Of a stretch of DNA of 64,000 bases, positions 9,750-19,490 are shown piece after piece. Position 1 is the first letter of the stretch. Each line of letters begins with the position of its first letter. This stretch comes from Roseibacillus persicicus. Lineage in GTDB: Bacteria; Verrucomicrobiota; Verrucomicrobiia; Verrucomicrobiales; Akkermansiaceae. The notes under the pieces were generated by a model. That model did no database searches, was not told where the DNA came from, and was given only the letters and a program-made list of their open reading frames with translations. The stretch spans positions 20,414 to 84,413 of the forward strand of contig NZ_BMXI01000002.1 in NCBI RefSeq assembly GCF_014651675.1. The letters are read 5' to 3'. The translations under genes and the position numbers were made by a program.

Positions 9750-10256
9750 CTACAAAGACTTTACGGGGGTGATGACTGTAGTGGCGATCCAAGGTCCGGA
9801 CTTGGGATTGAGAGTGGCGTGCCAGAACCAAGGGGAGGGTGAGTTCCAATTGCGGGAGCCGTCCGTGATCTGTTCGCGCACATGCAGAATCTGGTCGTTC
9901 TTTTTTGCGTAGTAGGTGAGCCAGTTTTCAAGGTCGATTTTTCTACTAGAAATCTCGTAGCCGGATGAGCGCAAGCAGGTTTCCGAGGCGTGCAGTCGGC
10001 GCGTTCCCCGCGTCGCCCGGCGGAGGATGATCTGCCGTCCGGCGCTGCGGAAGGTGGCGATGTCGCCGGGGAAGTTGGCAGCGAAGCTCTTTTCGAACTC
10101 CGTTGGTTCGATGAGGTGTAGGGCCGCTCCCTGGAAGTGACTGGGCCACTCCGCGAGATTGGGCGGGAGATCGTGGTCGCGATGGGAGAAGATGCGGGCA
10201 CCTTGAATCAGGCCGAGACTGGCCCCGAGTAGGAGGAGTGGAGTATGGTTTTGCAT
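9750..10256 (-). CDS. EpsI-like exosortase-associated protein
   Basis: The ATG at 10256 gives 168 residues with an N-terminal hydrophobic segment (TPLLLLGASLGLIQGA). The gene starts inside the 3' end of the exosortase gene (49 bp overlap), so translation is probably coupled. It has the modest features of EpsI-type partners found next to or fused with exosortases: an LPPNLAEWPSHFQG stretch like the early part of EpsI, and H89-A-S-E-T-C94, matching the conserved His-x-x-x-x-Cys region. Its role in the pathway is unproven even for better-known relatives. The long frame extension up to 10526 is only the shadow of the exosortase gene. Confidence 0.72.
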   Translation of the reverse strand: MQNHTPLLLLGASLGLIQGARIFSHRDHDLPPNLAEWPSHFQGAALHLIEPTEFEKSFAANFPGDIATFRSAGRQIILRRATRGTRRLHASETCLRSSGYEISSRKIDLENWLTYYAKKNDQILHVREQITDGSRNWNSPSPWFWHATLNPKSGPWIATTVITPVKSL

Positions 10257-11068
10257 GGTTGGGTGAGTTTGTTGACGAGAGCGAGGAGACCGAGCGCGAC
10301 GGTCAGATGGAGAACCGCGCCAATGGCTTCGTGGGTCCAGTGGGGGAAGCTGAGGAGGCCGGACTCGGGAAAGAAGAGAGCGACTGCACGGAGAATATTG
10401 GCCACGATGCTGAGCAGGGCCGCGAGGGGCAGAAGGAGAAGAAGCTTTCGACCAGAGAGTCGGTTCATCGCCGCCAGGGTGCAGCTGAGGTAGGCGGTGA
10501 ACCAAAGCATGCGCAGTCCCGAACAAGGAGGATCAACTCCGACTTCTGCCCCTTGGAAAAAGAGGAGGGTTCCTTCCCGCGTGACAGGGAGTTGAAGCAG
10601 ATTGAGAAGCTCTTCGGCACAAACGGAGACCGCGAGCCGGACGGGCCAGCCCAAATAGAAATCGAGTGAAGCCATCACCGGAAGCGAGAGGAAAAGAAGT
10701 CCCATCAAACCCGGATTACGAAAGAGCCCCGCGACCAGAGCCACGGCACACAGTCCGAGCGCGGCGGTGATGAGGTTGGGAAGAAAAAAGGAAGAGGCGA
10801 CCGTCAGAACGAGGGCGAGCCACGCAAGTTGCTGCGAAAGAGGAACGTCGGGCGGAGTGTTGAGTGGTCGTCTTCCGCGCGTCTTTTTCCGCACGAGCAG
10901 GTCCTTTCCCTGCCAGGCCAATATTGCTGCGGTGGCGAGGGCGAGGAGACCCAGTGGCTCGTCGGAACCGTCGAAGGTCCGCTCCACGAACCACTGGGCC
11001 TGCGGCCACAGGGCGAGAAAAAAGGCCGCCGCGACTCCTGCTCCTTCCTTGAACGGCGAACTTGTCAT
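10208..11068 (-). CDS. Exosortase/archaeosortase family transpeptidase
   Basis: This 286-residue polytopic membrane protein carries the three residues that define exosortases. They are Cys182 in PPCSGLRML, Arg227 in NILRA and His246 in WTHEAIG, each in a predicted periplasm-facing loop between hydrophobic helices. Exosortases recognise C-terminal PEP-CTERM tails, cleave them and are thought to transfer the protein to an acceptor. The gene lies 26 bp downstream of a VIT-VWA gene ending in such a tail and overlaps an EpsI-like gene, so it looks like a dedicated enzyme-target cassette. I cannot assign the Xrt subtype by eye. Family assignment is strong. Confidence 0.92.
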   Translation of the reverse strand: MTSSPFKEGAGVAAAFFLALWPQAQWFVERTFDGSDEPLGLLALATAAILAWQGKDLLVRKKTRGRRPLNTPPDVPLSQQLAWLALVLTVASSFFLPNLITAALGLCAVALVAGLFRNPGLMGLLFLSLPVMASLDFYLGWPVRLAVSVCAEELLNLLQLPVTREGTLLFFQGAEVGVDPPCSGLRMLWFTAYLSCTLAAMNRLSGRKLLLLLPLAALLSIVANILRAVALFFPESGLLSFPHWTHEAIGAVLHLTVALGLLALVNKLTQPCKTILHSSYSGPVSA

Positions 11069-11094
11069 TTGAATGCTTCAGGTTGTTCGGCGGT

Positions 11095-13089
11095 CTAGGA
11101 CTGGCGACGGCGGGGAAGGAAGATGGTCAAGAGGGTGACGATCAGGAGGGCCACCGGGCCGGGCTCGGGGACGGAGCCATTTTTGGCCAATGGCTGGTGG
11201 GTGGTCACTTGGCTCCCGGGCATGGCAGAGGCGGGCACCCCTTTTGGGAGGGCATTGGGTTGCTGGGCCAGCTTGGGATTCAGTTCCGTGGGCCGGCTGA
11301 CCGTATCCACCGCCACGAAGGAGGACCAAGGGGTCAGGAGCGAATACTTGAGCCCTAGATTGGCCACTTGCGCGATGGTGTCGCGGTCCTCGCTGAGCTT
11401 GGCGTAGTCGGCGAGGTGACGCACGCGCCCGCGGGCCCAGAGAGGCCGCAGGGAAGGGTGACTTGTTCCCGTAGCGGTGACGGCTTCCGCAAGGTCGAGG
11501 GAGTCGCTCCAGCTTTGTCCCCCTCCTGTTAGGCCGGAGACCGTGATGCTTCCGCTGGGCTCGCCAGTCCACTTGGCGGTGAGTGAGAGAGGACGGTTGG
11601 CGAAGAGGTCGCGAATCTGTGTCGGCTCGAGTTCGCTGACCTCGCAATCGTTGGTAGTGACCTTGATGTTGGTGAGAACGGGAGCGGTGATGTATTCCAG
11701 AAAACGCTCGCTGACCGGAGCGGCTTCGGAAGGCTTGGTGACGACAAAGGGCTCGCCTTCACCCACCGCAGCCAGTCCTTCGATGAGGTGACGGTTGACG
11801 GAGGAACCGATGCCAAAGGCGAACAAATTCGCTCGGCCCAAATTGTCGCGCACGGTCTGGAAGGCATCGGCCTCGAAGTTGATATAACCATCGGTGATGA
11901 CCACTAGCGAGCGCGAACCGTCACGACCCTGCGGCAGAGCAATGGCTTTTCTTAAAGCCGAAACCAACTCCGTGCCACCCCGTCCGCCTTGGGCATTCAG
12001 AAAGGCGATGGCGTCGGCGACGTGTTCTTTCGTTGCCGAAACCGCCTTGGTCGAAAGGATGCGCGAGTCCCCCGCGAAGAGGAGCATGTTGAAGCTGTCC
12101 TCCGGCCGCAGGCCCGCACAGAGATTGCGGAAAAGCTCTTTGGTGGTGTCGAGTGGGAATCCGCTCATCGACCCCGAAACGTCAATCACGAAGAGATAGT
12201 CGCGCGGCGGAATGTGGTCGGGGGTGACCCGCGCCGGAGGCTGAATCGTGAGCTGGAGAAAGTTCTCGTCCTCACCCTCGTGCAGCAGAAGCCCGCTTTC
12301 GATGGCTTGGTCCGCGAGCCGGTAATTGATGATGAGGTCGCGGTCGTTGCCGGGGCCTCGACTGCTTCCTTGCCAAGCGAGATCGGCGCTTTGCTTGGAG
12401 GTGTAATTGATGTCGATGTCGTGGCTGGGTGACTCCACCGATTGCAACGGGAGGCCCGAACTGAGAGCGAGGTTCAGCGAGAAGCTCGTCGCCGATTGTT
12501 CGCCTTCTGCGAGAAAAGGATTGGCGACCGTCGTCGTCCCGGCAGTGGGGTTGCCGTAGCGGGGGCCGAAGGTGGTGGGGAAGACAAACTGATAGACGTT
12601 GTCCTCGGGTTTGAGCAGCTCGGAGTAATGGAGCTTCACCTCGATCTCATCCCCCGGCAAAATCCGAGCCACCGACATTTGGAAGAGGTTGGGCCGGTGC
12701 TGCTCTAACAAAGCGGCGGACTTACTTTCGCTTTGGGCCTTGGCAAAGGTTTTCTTAGCTTCTTCTTTTTCCTGGATCTCCGCCACAATGGTGCGATTTC
12801 CAATCGTCATCGTCATGCCATGAACCGCCGCCCCCGTGCTGGCGGGAAAGAGGTAAGTCGCGTCGAGCGGCTGACTGCCTTCGTTGGTAAAAGTCTGTGT
12901 CAAGGTCACCTGCGCCAAAGGCCCCGCAATCGCGACCTCGGCATGGGTGGACTCCAGCGGAAGAAGGGCCGAACTGCTTTCGTCAGCCGAGTTGTTGACT
13001 TGGAAGTAGGGGAGGAGGCTGGTCTCGTCGGCAAAGGCAGAAGAGAAGGCAGCCGAACTGGCAGTGAGGAGGAAGAAAAGAGCTTTCAC
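11095..13089 (-). CDS. VIT and von Willebrand factor A protein with PEP-CTERM tail
   Basis: A 664-residue exported protein. The signal peptide is about 1-20. A vault/inter-alpha-trypsin (VIT) domain spans about 42-165, and a VWA domain begins near 297 with the metal-ion site D303-V-S-G-S307, followed by the Thr in GGTELV and Asp in ITDGY, so metal binding looks intact. The C-terminus has VPEP (640-643), a hydrophobic helix and an RRRQS basic end, which is a PEP-CTERM sorting signal. As first gene of the exosortase cassette it is the obvious substrate. VIT-VWA proteins paired with sorting enzymes occur in other phyla (the XrtN and proteobacterial sortase types). Its ligand is unknown. Confidence 0.9.
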   Translation of the reverse strand: MKALFFLLTASSAAFSSAFADETSLLPYFQVNNSADESSSALLPLESTHAEVAIAGPLAQVTLTQTFTNEGSQPLDATYLFPASTGAAVHGMTMTIGNRTIVAEIQEKEEAKKTFAKAQSESKSAALLEQHRPNLFQMSVARILPGDEIEVKLHYSELLKPEDNVYQFVFPTTFGPRYGNPTAGTTTVANPFLAEGEQSATSFSLNLALSSGLPLQSVESPSHDIDINYTSKQSADLAWQGSSRGPGNDRDLIINYRLADQAIESGLLLHEGEDENFLQLTIQPPARVTPDHIPPRDYLFVIDVSGSMSGFPLDTTKELFRNLCAGLRPEDSFNMLLFAGDSRILSTKAVSATKEHVADAIAFLNAQGGRGGTELVSALRKAIALPQGRDGSRSLVVITDGYINFEADAFQTVRDNLGRANLFAFGIGSSVNRHLIEGLAAVGEGEPFVVTKPSEAAPVSERFLEYITAPVLTNIKVTTNDCEVSELEPTQIRDLFANRPLSLTAKWTGEPSGSITVSGLTGGGQSWSDSLDLAEAVTATGTSHPSLRPLWARGRVRHLADYAKLSEDRDTIAQVANLGLKYSLLTPWSSFVAVDTVSRPTELNPKLAQQPNALPKGVPASAMPGSQVTTHQPLAKNGSVPEPGPVALLIVTLLTIFLPRRRQS

Positions 13090-13433
13090 AGTATCGGTCG
13101 TCGTTGAGTGACGGCCGAACCCTGCTCTTCATGGATGAAGCTTTGATGAAGGTTCTGTGAATTTTGCGCGGGTTGAGTGGGGGGCGGTTGTCGGTTGTCT
13201 CGTTGAAACGAAAAATTTGTCAGAAGAACTAAACCCGTCCCCTCAAAATAGAAAATCTCCTCCATTCCGTCAGTCCCAACAGGACGAGGGAGCAAAGCCC
13301 GTGGTCTCACGGGCTATGTTCTCTCGCCCCTTCGGGGCCGACAGGGCAGGTCGAGTTGTTGGTTCGGGCTTGCAAGGGTTCTAGGGGTATTGCGCCTCAG
13401 AATCTCTGGTGGACGGGACGTCCACCGCACGGG
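13090..13433. repeat. Intergenic region with three compact hairpins
   Basis: This 344-bp gap holds no convincing gene; the open frame at 13157-13384 looks random. It contains three perfect hairpins. The first is 13296-13315 (AGCCCGTG, loop GTCT, CACGGGCT). The second is 13326-13338 (GCCCC, loop TTC, GGGGC). The third is 13408-13426 (GGTGGACG, loop GGA, CGTCCACC), which starts about 8 bp past the stop of the membrane protein gene and may end its transcript. The set resembles REP-type dispersed elements; copy number is unknown. The promoter of the VIT-VWA gene should lie near 13090-13200. Confidence 0.55.
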
Positions 13434-14054
13434 CTAGAAGCCGCGCCAGGCGGTGAAGCTGAAGGCGAGGACTAGGACTCCGTAGGCGAGTCCGCCAGCG
13501 GCGAGGCCTTTCCAACGACCCTGGGTTTTGGTGGCCCAAGCGACGGCGTCACGGAAGGTGTAGGGCATTCCGATCCAGAACATGCCTTTGGTCAAAAGAG
13601 CGTAGGCAAAGATGGAGAGCAGCAGCCGGGAGCCGGGTTCTTTGAGGAAGGCCGCGTCGAGAATCGGTGCGGCAACCATGAGGGCGATAACCCCGAGACC
13701 GCGGACAAAGAGAAATTCGCGAACTTGGGTGATGAGGCCAAAGCAGACCAAGGGAACGGCGATTTGCAGGTAGCGCTTGAGGAAATTGAATTCGCCGAGG
13801 TCCATGGAAAGTTTGCCGAGCCAGCTGAAGGGACCGCGTAGGTCGGGGGCGACAAGGAGCCAGAACCAAATGAGCCCGATGGCCATGGTGTAGATGCCGG
13901 CATTGTGATTGCGGGGGAGTTTTTTGAGGATTCCCTGGGATTGCTCGGGCTTTGCCAGCATCCAAGCGTGCATCGCGACCAGATAGATCCCCACCACGAT
14001 TCCTACTGAGCTCATGGAGAGAGACTCGTAGGGGTGCATTGCTTCCTTCATCAC
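13434..14054 (-). CDS. Multispanning membrane protein of unknown function
   Basis: A 206-residue protein with five or six predicted transmembrane helices, for example GIVVGIYLVAMHAWML, YTMAIGLIWFWLLVA, GLGVIALMVAAPILDAAF and GGLAYGVLVLAFSFTAW. Conserved-looking short loops carry KLPRNHNAG and GMPYTFRD. A second possible start (MHPYESL) lies five residues in. I do not recognise the family. It stands alone between the aquaporin gene (same strand, about 136 bp upstream) and a hairpin-rich gap. Coding status is well supported by the hydrophobic pattern and codon use. Confidence 0.75.
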   Translation of the reverse strand: MMKEAMHPYESLSMSSVGIVVGIYLVAMHAWMLAKPEQSQGILKKLPRNHNAGIYTMAIGLIWFWLLVAPDLRGPFSWLGKLSMDLGEFNFLKRYLQIAVPLVCFGLITQVREFLFVRGLGVIALMVAAPILDAAFLKEPGSRLLLSIFAYALLTKGMFWIGMPYTFRDAVAWATKTQGRWKGLAAGGLAYGVLVLAFSFTAWRGF

Positions 14055-14190
14055 AGTGGAGATTTGGTAGGGGAGTCCGCGCCACTTGGCAACCCTGCAA
14101 ACGCAAATTCCCAGCCTCCGCGAAAAACGAATGGCCGGGAATTTTGGAGGGAGGGAAGGGATTCCTGGAGGACTTTTTCCTCAGGAGAGA

Positions 14191-14907
14191 TTAGACAGGG
14201 TCGCCTTCAATATTGGGCTCTTCGTCCGGTGAGCCGAGGAAACGATAGACAATTGCGCCGAGGAGGCCGCCTGCGATGGGGGCTATCCAGAACATCCAGA
14301 GTTGGCTGAGTGCCGCGCCCCCTGCAAAGACTGCTACGGCGGTGCTACGGGCGGGGTTCACAGAGGTATTGGTGACGGGAATGCTGATGAGGTGGATCAG
14401 GGTCAGGCCCAGACCAATGGCAATGGGGGCGAAGCCTTTGGGGGCCCGGCCGTCGGTGGCACCGAGGATGATAATGAGAAAGATTGCAGTCATAACGACC
14501 TCAGTGACAAAGCCTGAGAGAAGTCCGTAGCCTTGCGGAGAGTGCTCGCCATAGCCGTTGGAGGCGAAGCCACCCACGCCGTCGAAGTCTTTCTGCCCGC
14601 TGACAATGAGGTAAAGGGTTCCGGCGGCGAGAAGGCCTCCTACAACTTGTGCCCCGATGTAGGGTCCAATCTCTTTTGCGGAAAAGCGACCGCCCATCCA
14701 GAGCCCGATGGAAACGGCAGGATTGAGGTGACATCCGGAAATATGACCAATGGCGTAGGCCATCGTGAGAACGGTGAGACCGAATGCGGCCGATACACCG
14801 GCCCAACCGATGCCGACATCGGCCACTCCGGCAGCCAAAACCGCGCTACCACATCCACCTAAGACCAACCAAAAGGTTCCAACTAGTTCAGCTACATACT
14901 TTTTCAT
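14191..14907 (-). CDS. aqpZ: Aquaporin Z, water channel
   Basis: This 238-residue inner-membrane MIP channel has six helices and two NPA boxes, at 62-64 (GCHLNPAVS) and 184-186 (SVNPARS). The aromatic/arginine selectivity positions read F42, H172, T181 and R187, the combination of a strict water channel of the AqpZ type rather than a glycerol facilitator. Length and spacing match E. coli AqpZ closely. It is probably monocistronic and lies divergent from the GH13 gene with a 324-bp gap. A water channel fits an organism facing osmotic change, which is inference. Confidence 0.97.
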   Translation of the reverse strand: MKKYVAELVGTFWLVLGGCGSAVLAAGVADVGIGWAGVSAAFGLTVLTMAYAIGHISGCHLNPAVSIGLWMGGRFSAKEIGPYIGAQVVGGLLAAGTLYLIVSGQKDFDGVGGFASNGYGEHSPQGYGLLSGFVTEVVMTAIFLIIILGATDGRAPKGFAPIAIGLGLTLIHLISIPVTNTSVNPARSTAVAVFAGGAALSQLWMFWIAPIAGGLLGAIVYRFLGSPDEEPNIEGDPV

Positions 14908-15231
14908 CGAGGTGACCCTTTAGAGGCTGCTCGTGAAGCAAAGAGCACAAAAATCACAATGTATTTGCATCGGGCGGCATGAGCCTATGGGCGCTGACGG
15001 TGGGCGCGGGGCATAATCTCGTCTATCCCCCAGCATCGTGGTGGTTGCCGGGTCTGCCTAATGGAGATGAATTTTGGCTCTGATCCTGAGCCTGATGTCC
15101 AGCTGCAGAGGCCAAGCAGTTGTGAGATGCCCTTCTGAGATTCGAGGGCAAAGAGGGCGTCTTTCTCTTCCGACTTGTAAACCAAATCGATGAGGTGACA
15201 TTGTTAATACGACGGCCTCGTTTTTTTACCC
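14908..15231. other. Divergent intergenic region, aqpZ / GH13 gene
   Basis: This 324-bp spacer must hold the promoters of aqpZ (minus) and the GH13 gene (plus). I see no strong hairpin and no convincing gene. The open frames at 14985-15185 and 15023-15388 have no homology-like features. Sequence just before 15232 is relatively AT-rich and lacks a strong Shine-Dalgarno. Confidence 0.5.
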
Positions 15232-18200
15232 ATGTTTCCTCGAATCCTATTCTTCTTCCTCCTTTTGCTCTCTCCGCTGCGTGGGGAGGTGATTTTGCAG
15301 TATTTTGGCACAAGTTGGGGGGAGATTGAGCGGCGGATACCTGAATTGGCCGAGGCGGGTTACACTGCGTTGTGGTTGCCTCCACCATTCAAGGCGGGAG
15401 GGGGGAGTTATTCGGTTGGCTTTGATACCCTTGACCGATTCGATCTGGGCGACAAGGATCAGTCGGGAACGCTGCCGACCCGGTATGGTTCGCGGGCGGA
15501 TCTGGAGCGCCTGATGGTGACGGCCCACCGTTTTGGTTTCCGCGTCTACTTCGACAATGTGATGGCCCATACCGCAGGGCCATTGGATCCGGTTCCTCCG
15601 GGGACCCTTTTACCGGGAGTGCCGGGCTTTGTGCCAGAGGATATGCACTTGGGCTGGAATGGGAGCAATTGGCAAAAGTTTGCAGATTACCCTGACTATA
15701 ACAATGAGTGGGAGGTGCTGAACCGCAATCCATTCGCTTGGGATATCGCGCAGGAAAGCCCCAATACATCCTTCGATGACAATGGCTTGGCGGAGGGTTC
15801 GGACTTTCCCAAGTGGGTCGGGATTCGACATCCCGATCGGCCCGAGTACTACCTCGACACGGATCTAACGGTGGCGATCAATGGACAGGGCAATCCTGTT
15901 CATCCTTTCGCCAATCAGGAGCCCTTTGATGATGTGGGTGTGGATGGTAGTCCCAATACGGGAGATTCCGGTGAGGGGAATGGCCGTTTCGACTTCACCG
16001 ACAGCAACGCCAATGGGCAACACGACGCGGGGGAACCGAGTGAGCCTTTCATCGACACGGGAGTTGATGGCAGCAATCCCAATCGGCAAACCACTGCCTG
16101 GGGCTATGGGGATGGAATCTACAATATGGGTAATCCTGTTGCGGAGGATGTGAACCTGATGTTGTTTCGAGCGATTCGTTGGTTTGTGCAGGAGATCAAG
16201 CCGGATGGCTTTCGGCTCGATGCGGTCAAGCACGTGCCTTCTTACTTTTTTGGCGAACAATCCGGTGCAGATAAAGACCTTTCCAATGCGGGATACAATG
16301 GTTCGATTCAGGAGCACTTCAATCTCACCAGAGGTTACTCGGATTGGAACAATCATCGCGATACGGTTTTCAGTCTGAGCGTGGCTCGTGATGATGCCAT
16401 GCTCTTCGGCGAGCATTTGGGTGAGCCTCCAGCGGCCGATGGCTATCGCGACGCGGGGATGCGAGTGGCGACCGATCAGATGCTCAATAATGTCGCCAAC
16501 AATATTGGAGGAAACCTCACTGGGTTGGATGCGCCGGGCTATGGCTTTGTCTTTGGAGATCCTGCCACCTCGATGAGTTACGTGATGAGCCATGACAACA
16601 CCTTCCTCTTTGGGGGAGACCGGGCGGCAGCGCTTCCGTATATGATTTTAAAGGAAGGGCTCCCGATTGTTTACACCGATGGTTATAATGAGTCGGGTGC
16701 TCCGGACTATTTCCCCAAGCCTGCCGATATCAACTTTCTGGGTCAATTCAGCGACACGAGTGTGACGGGTGCATTGGCGATTCACAATGACCTAGCGCGT
16801 GGGGGGCAGCGGGGTCTGTGGAGTGACAGCGATTTTTTGGCTTTCGAGCGCTTTGACGGGTCGGAGCAAGGTCCAGCGGCAGGCTCTTGGAACGACGCTA
16901 CTTTGCTTCTGATGATGGCACGTAATTACATCGGGGGCGGACATGGACGGGGGGATGTGGTCACCGGCTTTCCGGCTGGAGCGGCTTTGCGAAATCAGTC
17001 GCCGTATGGCGGGGACTTTGTCGCAGTGGTGCAAGGGGATGGCAAGGTGCGGGATACCTCTGGCAATGTGATTTTAGTGCCTTCGGGTGGTTATTTTGCT
17101 TTCGGGTGGCGGCGCCCCCAATTGCCTGATGTCTGGAGTGATGGACCCGCCGGGGAGCGACAGCCGATCGAGATCTATCAGAACGGCGAAAGAGCTTCCA
17201 TGATGACTGTTACCCGTCGGGATGGTGTTGATGGTGATCCGAACTTCAATCCGCTCGGGCTTGCCGGGCAGAGTGACGGAGACTTTTCCTACGAGGTTCA
17301 GATACCGCGGGTGACGGGTGGCGCTCCGGTTCGTTTCGTAGCGCGTTCGGATGGTTCGGCGGAGAATATCCTTATGAAGTTGGACGGTGGAGTGGATTTG
17401 AATTCGCAGATGGGATTCGGTCCCAGCCTGGGAGCAAAACGGGATTTCCCTCCCGGTATCAACAGCGACCTGCGAGACGATCAGGGGGATGGCGATTTGT
17501 CCAACGATCCCATCCGGCAGTCGTCGACCGATACTTACCTCGGCTACGAACAGATGCGATTTGTCGGACGTTATAACGAACGGTTCGCTGCAAGTGACGT
17601 CAGTCGCAATGTTGCGGGGTCTCTCGGCGCGGAGACCTGGACCGTTACCATTGGAGAGGCGGGCGTGAGCGTGAATAACGGCAATGGACCGAATTCGGGA
17701 CAGGAAACAGCGAGTTGGATCTACCACGATCCGGCGGCAGACAATCAATTGGGAAGCGGTGATTTGCAGTTGAGCCCTGCTCCGGAGAATGCGGTGAACT
17801 CGCCCATTACGGTTTGGGTCAAGGTGGGCTATGAGAACGAAGTGGATCGTGCTCACCTCTATATTACGATGGACGGTTCGGTGCCCGAAGGTTCAGCTGG
17901 TGTTGGAAAAGGAACAACGAAGGTGGTTGCGCTCACGGATACTGCTGACGGGAATCTGGACGGAGGAACGATGCAGACCCGCTGGTGGTCGGGTCAGGTT
18001 CCAGCTTTGCCGGAGGGAACCATTTTGACCTATAAAGTCGGAGGACATCGCGATGCGGTCAGCAGCCGGTTTCCTTTTTCGGAAGGGGATCATACGGATA
18101 TCTCCCGGATGGAAACCGTGTTTGAAGTCGCGGACTTCGAGCCGGAAAATGTCATCTATCATCCCCACAACGATTACGGGAAAATGGCGACAGGCTTGGC

Positions 18201-19413
18201 GGAAGGCTATCATGTTCTCCGGACGCGTCCCTTTGTCGGTCGCAATGACGGAGCGTCCATTTTTCGCACCAACGTGCAGACCTTCTACTACGATGCGAGT
18301 CGGACCGAGGGGCAAATTGCTTTTCCTGAAGAAGGAGATCAGCTTGGAGGATCCAGCTACGAAGTTGTTGTTCTAACAGATGCATCGGTCACTGAAGTCC
18401 GCTTTCAGATTCTTGACGATGACGCTGGAAACGATGGGGCCGGAAATGGCTCATGGGCAAACGCGAGTCTGCAAAGGCCCACCGCCTATTTGCGTGACAG
18501 TGGGGCGGCGCGGGAGTGGCGGTTCGAATATCAGAATATCCCCACCACAGGGTCTGCCGCGATCCAGGTTCGGTTGATGGAGGACTCGTCTTCATCGGAT
18601 ATGGCTCTCAATGATGAGGAGGGCTGGTTCACGACCTTGACCCGGAACGTGATCGTCGGCAGTGGACGCACCTGGTCCATCAGTCAACCCGCTGAGGGGG
18701 AGGTGGTCGATGAGGGCAGTGTGATGCGGGTCGCGGTGTCCAAAGAGCTTGTGGGTGAGCTCAGCGATGAAGAATTTTTGTCCGAGGTGCGGGTTTTGAT
18801 TGGAAGCACGGTTTCCGCGAGTCCAAGCGGAGCGGTCTTGCAGCCGCTTTCCTCCTATCGATTGATTCGGGATGTCAATGGGGCGGAGCATGCGGTGGAG
18901 TTTACTTTTGAAAATCTCTACAATGGAGATTCGGATTTTTTCCATCATGTGCGGGTCTTGCACCGTCGTGCGGAGCAAACTCTAACAGATGTTGTGAGGG
19001 TGAAGATGGCACCCGGTGCCCTAGCTGATTCGGACGGAGATGGTCTGCCTGATTTGTGGGAAAGTGAGAATGGGCTTCAGCCTGGCAACCCTTTCGGTGA
19101 ACATGGGGCCGAGGGGGATTATGATTTTGATGGTCTCAGCAATGAGGAAGAATACATCTACGGACTTAGCCCAACTCTAGCCGATGCGCATTTGGCCCCC
19201 ACGGTGGCGCTGGTGGCCGATGATTCGAATTGGGATGTGAATTTTCCGGGAATCCCGGGGCGACTGCATACTCTGTTGTGGTCGGAAGATTTGGAAAACT
19301 GGAACCCGCTGGTGAGTGATTTGGAAACGGCAGAAGACATCTTTTTCAGTGTGGACGATGACGCGGATGTGCCGCGGCGGTTCTACCGAGTGGAGTATCG
19401 GATGAAGTTTTGA
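15232..19413 (+). CDS. Large secreted GH13 (alpha-amylase family) exoenzyme
   Basis: A 1393-residue exported glycoside hydrolase. The signal peptide is [18 protein letters not shown]. The TIM barrel shows GH13 region I as DNVMAHT, region [12 protein letters not shown] with nucleophile D330, region III GEHLGE with acid/base E394, and region IV SHDN with H454-D455. Between regions I and II lies an Asp/Gly-rich insertion (about residues 215-300) with repeated DxGxDG and DxNxNGxxDxGEP loops that look calcium binding. Downstream are beta-sandwich regions, a thrombospondin type 3-like DSDGDGLPD segment near 1265-1310, and a C-terminal FYRVE module. It likely degrades alpha-glucans outside the cell. 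The sulfatase gene follows closely. Confidence 0.93.
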   Translation: MFPRILFFFLLLLSPLRGEVILQYFGTSWGEIERRIPELAEAGYTALWLPPPFKAGGGSYSVGFDTLDRFDLGDKDQSGTLPTRYGSRADLERLMVTAHRFGFRVYFDNVMAHTAGPLDPVPPGTLLPGVPGFVPEDMHLGWNGSNWQKFADYPDYNNEWEVLNRNPFAWDIAQESPNTSFDDNGLAEGSDFPKWVGIRHPDRPEYYLDTDLTVAINGQGNPVHPFANQEPFDDVGVDGSPNTGDSGEGNGRFDFTDSNANGQHDAGEPSEPFIDTGVDGSNPNRQTTAWGYGDGIYNMGNPVAEDVNLMLFRAIRWFVQEIKPDGFRLDAVKHVPSYFFGEQSGADKDLSNAGYNGSIQEHFNLTRGYSDWNNHRDTVFSLSVARDDAMLFGEHLGEPPAADGYRDAGMRVATDQMLNNVANNIGGNLTGLDAPGYGFVFGDPATSMSYVMSHDNTFLFGGDRAAALPYMILKEGLPIVYTDGYNESGAPDYFPKPADINFLGQFSDTSVTGALAIHNDLARGGQRGLWSDSDFLAFERFDGSEQGPAAGSWNDATLLLMMARNYIGGGHGRGDVVTGFPAGAALRNQSPYGGDFVAVVQGDGKVRDTSGNVILVPSGGYFAFGWRRPQLPDVWSDGPAGERQPIEIYQNGERASMMTVTRRDGVDGDPNFNPLGLAGQSDGDFSYEVQIPRVTGGAPVRFVARSDGSAENILMKLDGGVDLNSQMGFGPSLGAKRDFPPGINSDLRDDQGDGDLSNDPIRQSSTDTYLGYEQMRFVGRYNERFAASDVSRNVAGSLGAETWTVTIGEAGVSVNNGNGPNSGQETASWIYHDPAADNQLGSGDLQLSPAPENAVNSPITVWVKVGYENEVDRAHLYITMDGSVPEGSAGVGKGTTKVVALTDTADGNLDGGTMQTRWWSGQVPALPEGTILTYKVGGHRDAVSSRFPFSEGDHTDISRMETVFEVADFEPENVIYHPHNDYGKMATGLAEGYHVLRTRPFVGRNDGASIFRTNVQTFYYDASRTEGQIAFPEEGDQLGGSSYEVVVLTDASVTEVRFQILDDDAGNDGAGNGSWANASLQRPTAYLRDSGAAREWRFEYQNIPTTGSAAIQVRLMEDSSSSDMALNDEEGWFTTLTRNVIVGSGRTWSISQPAEGEVVDEGSVMRVAVSKELVGELSDEEFLSEVRVLIGSTVSASPSGAVLQPLSSYRLIRDVNGAEHAVEFTFENLYNGDSDFFHHVRVLHRRAEQTLTDVVRVKMAPGALADSDGDGLPDLWESENGLQPGNPFGEHGAEGDYDFDGLSNEEEYIYGLSPTLADAHLAPTVALVADDSNWDVNFPGIPGRLHTLLWSEDLENWNPLVSDLETAEDIFFSVDDDADVPRRFYRVEYRMKF

Positions 19414-19490
19414 TTGCGAGAAAGAGCTCGAGGGTGCCTTTTCGTCGAATTTTCTTGGGAGAGGGGAGGAGATTCGTTCGTTATTGGGGG

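Noticed and set aside
13157-13384. 75-residue frame in the hairpin-rich gap
   Set aside because: Runs through three hairpins and has no coding character.
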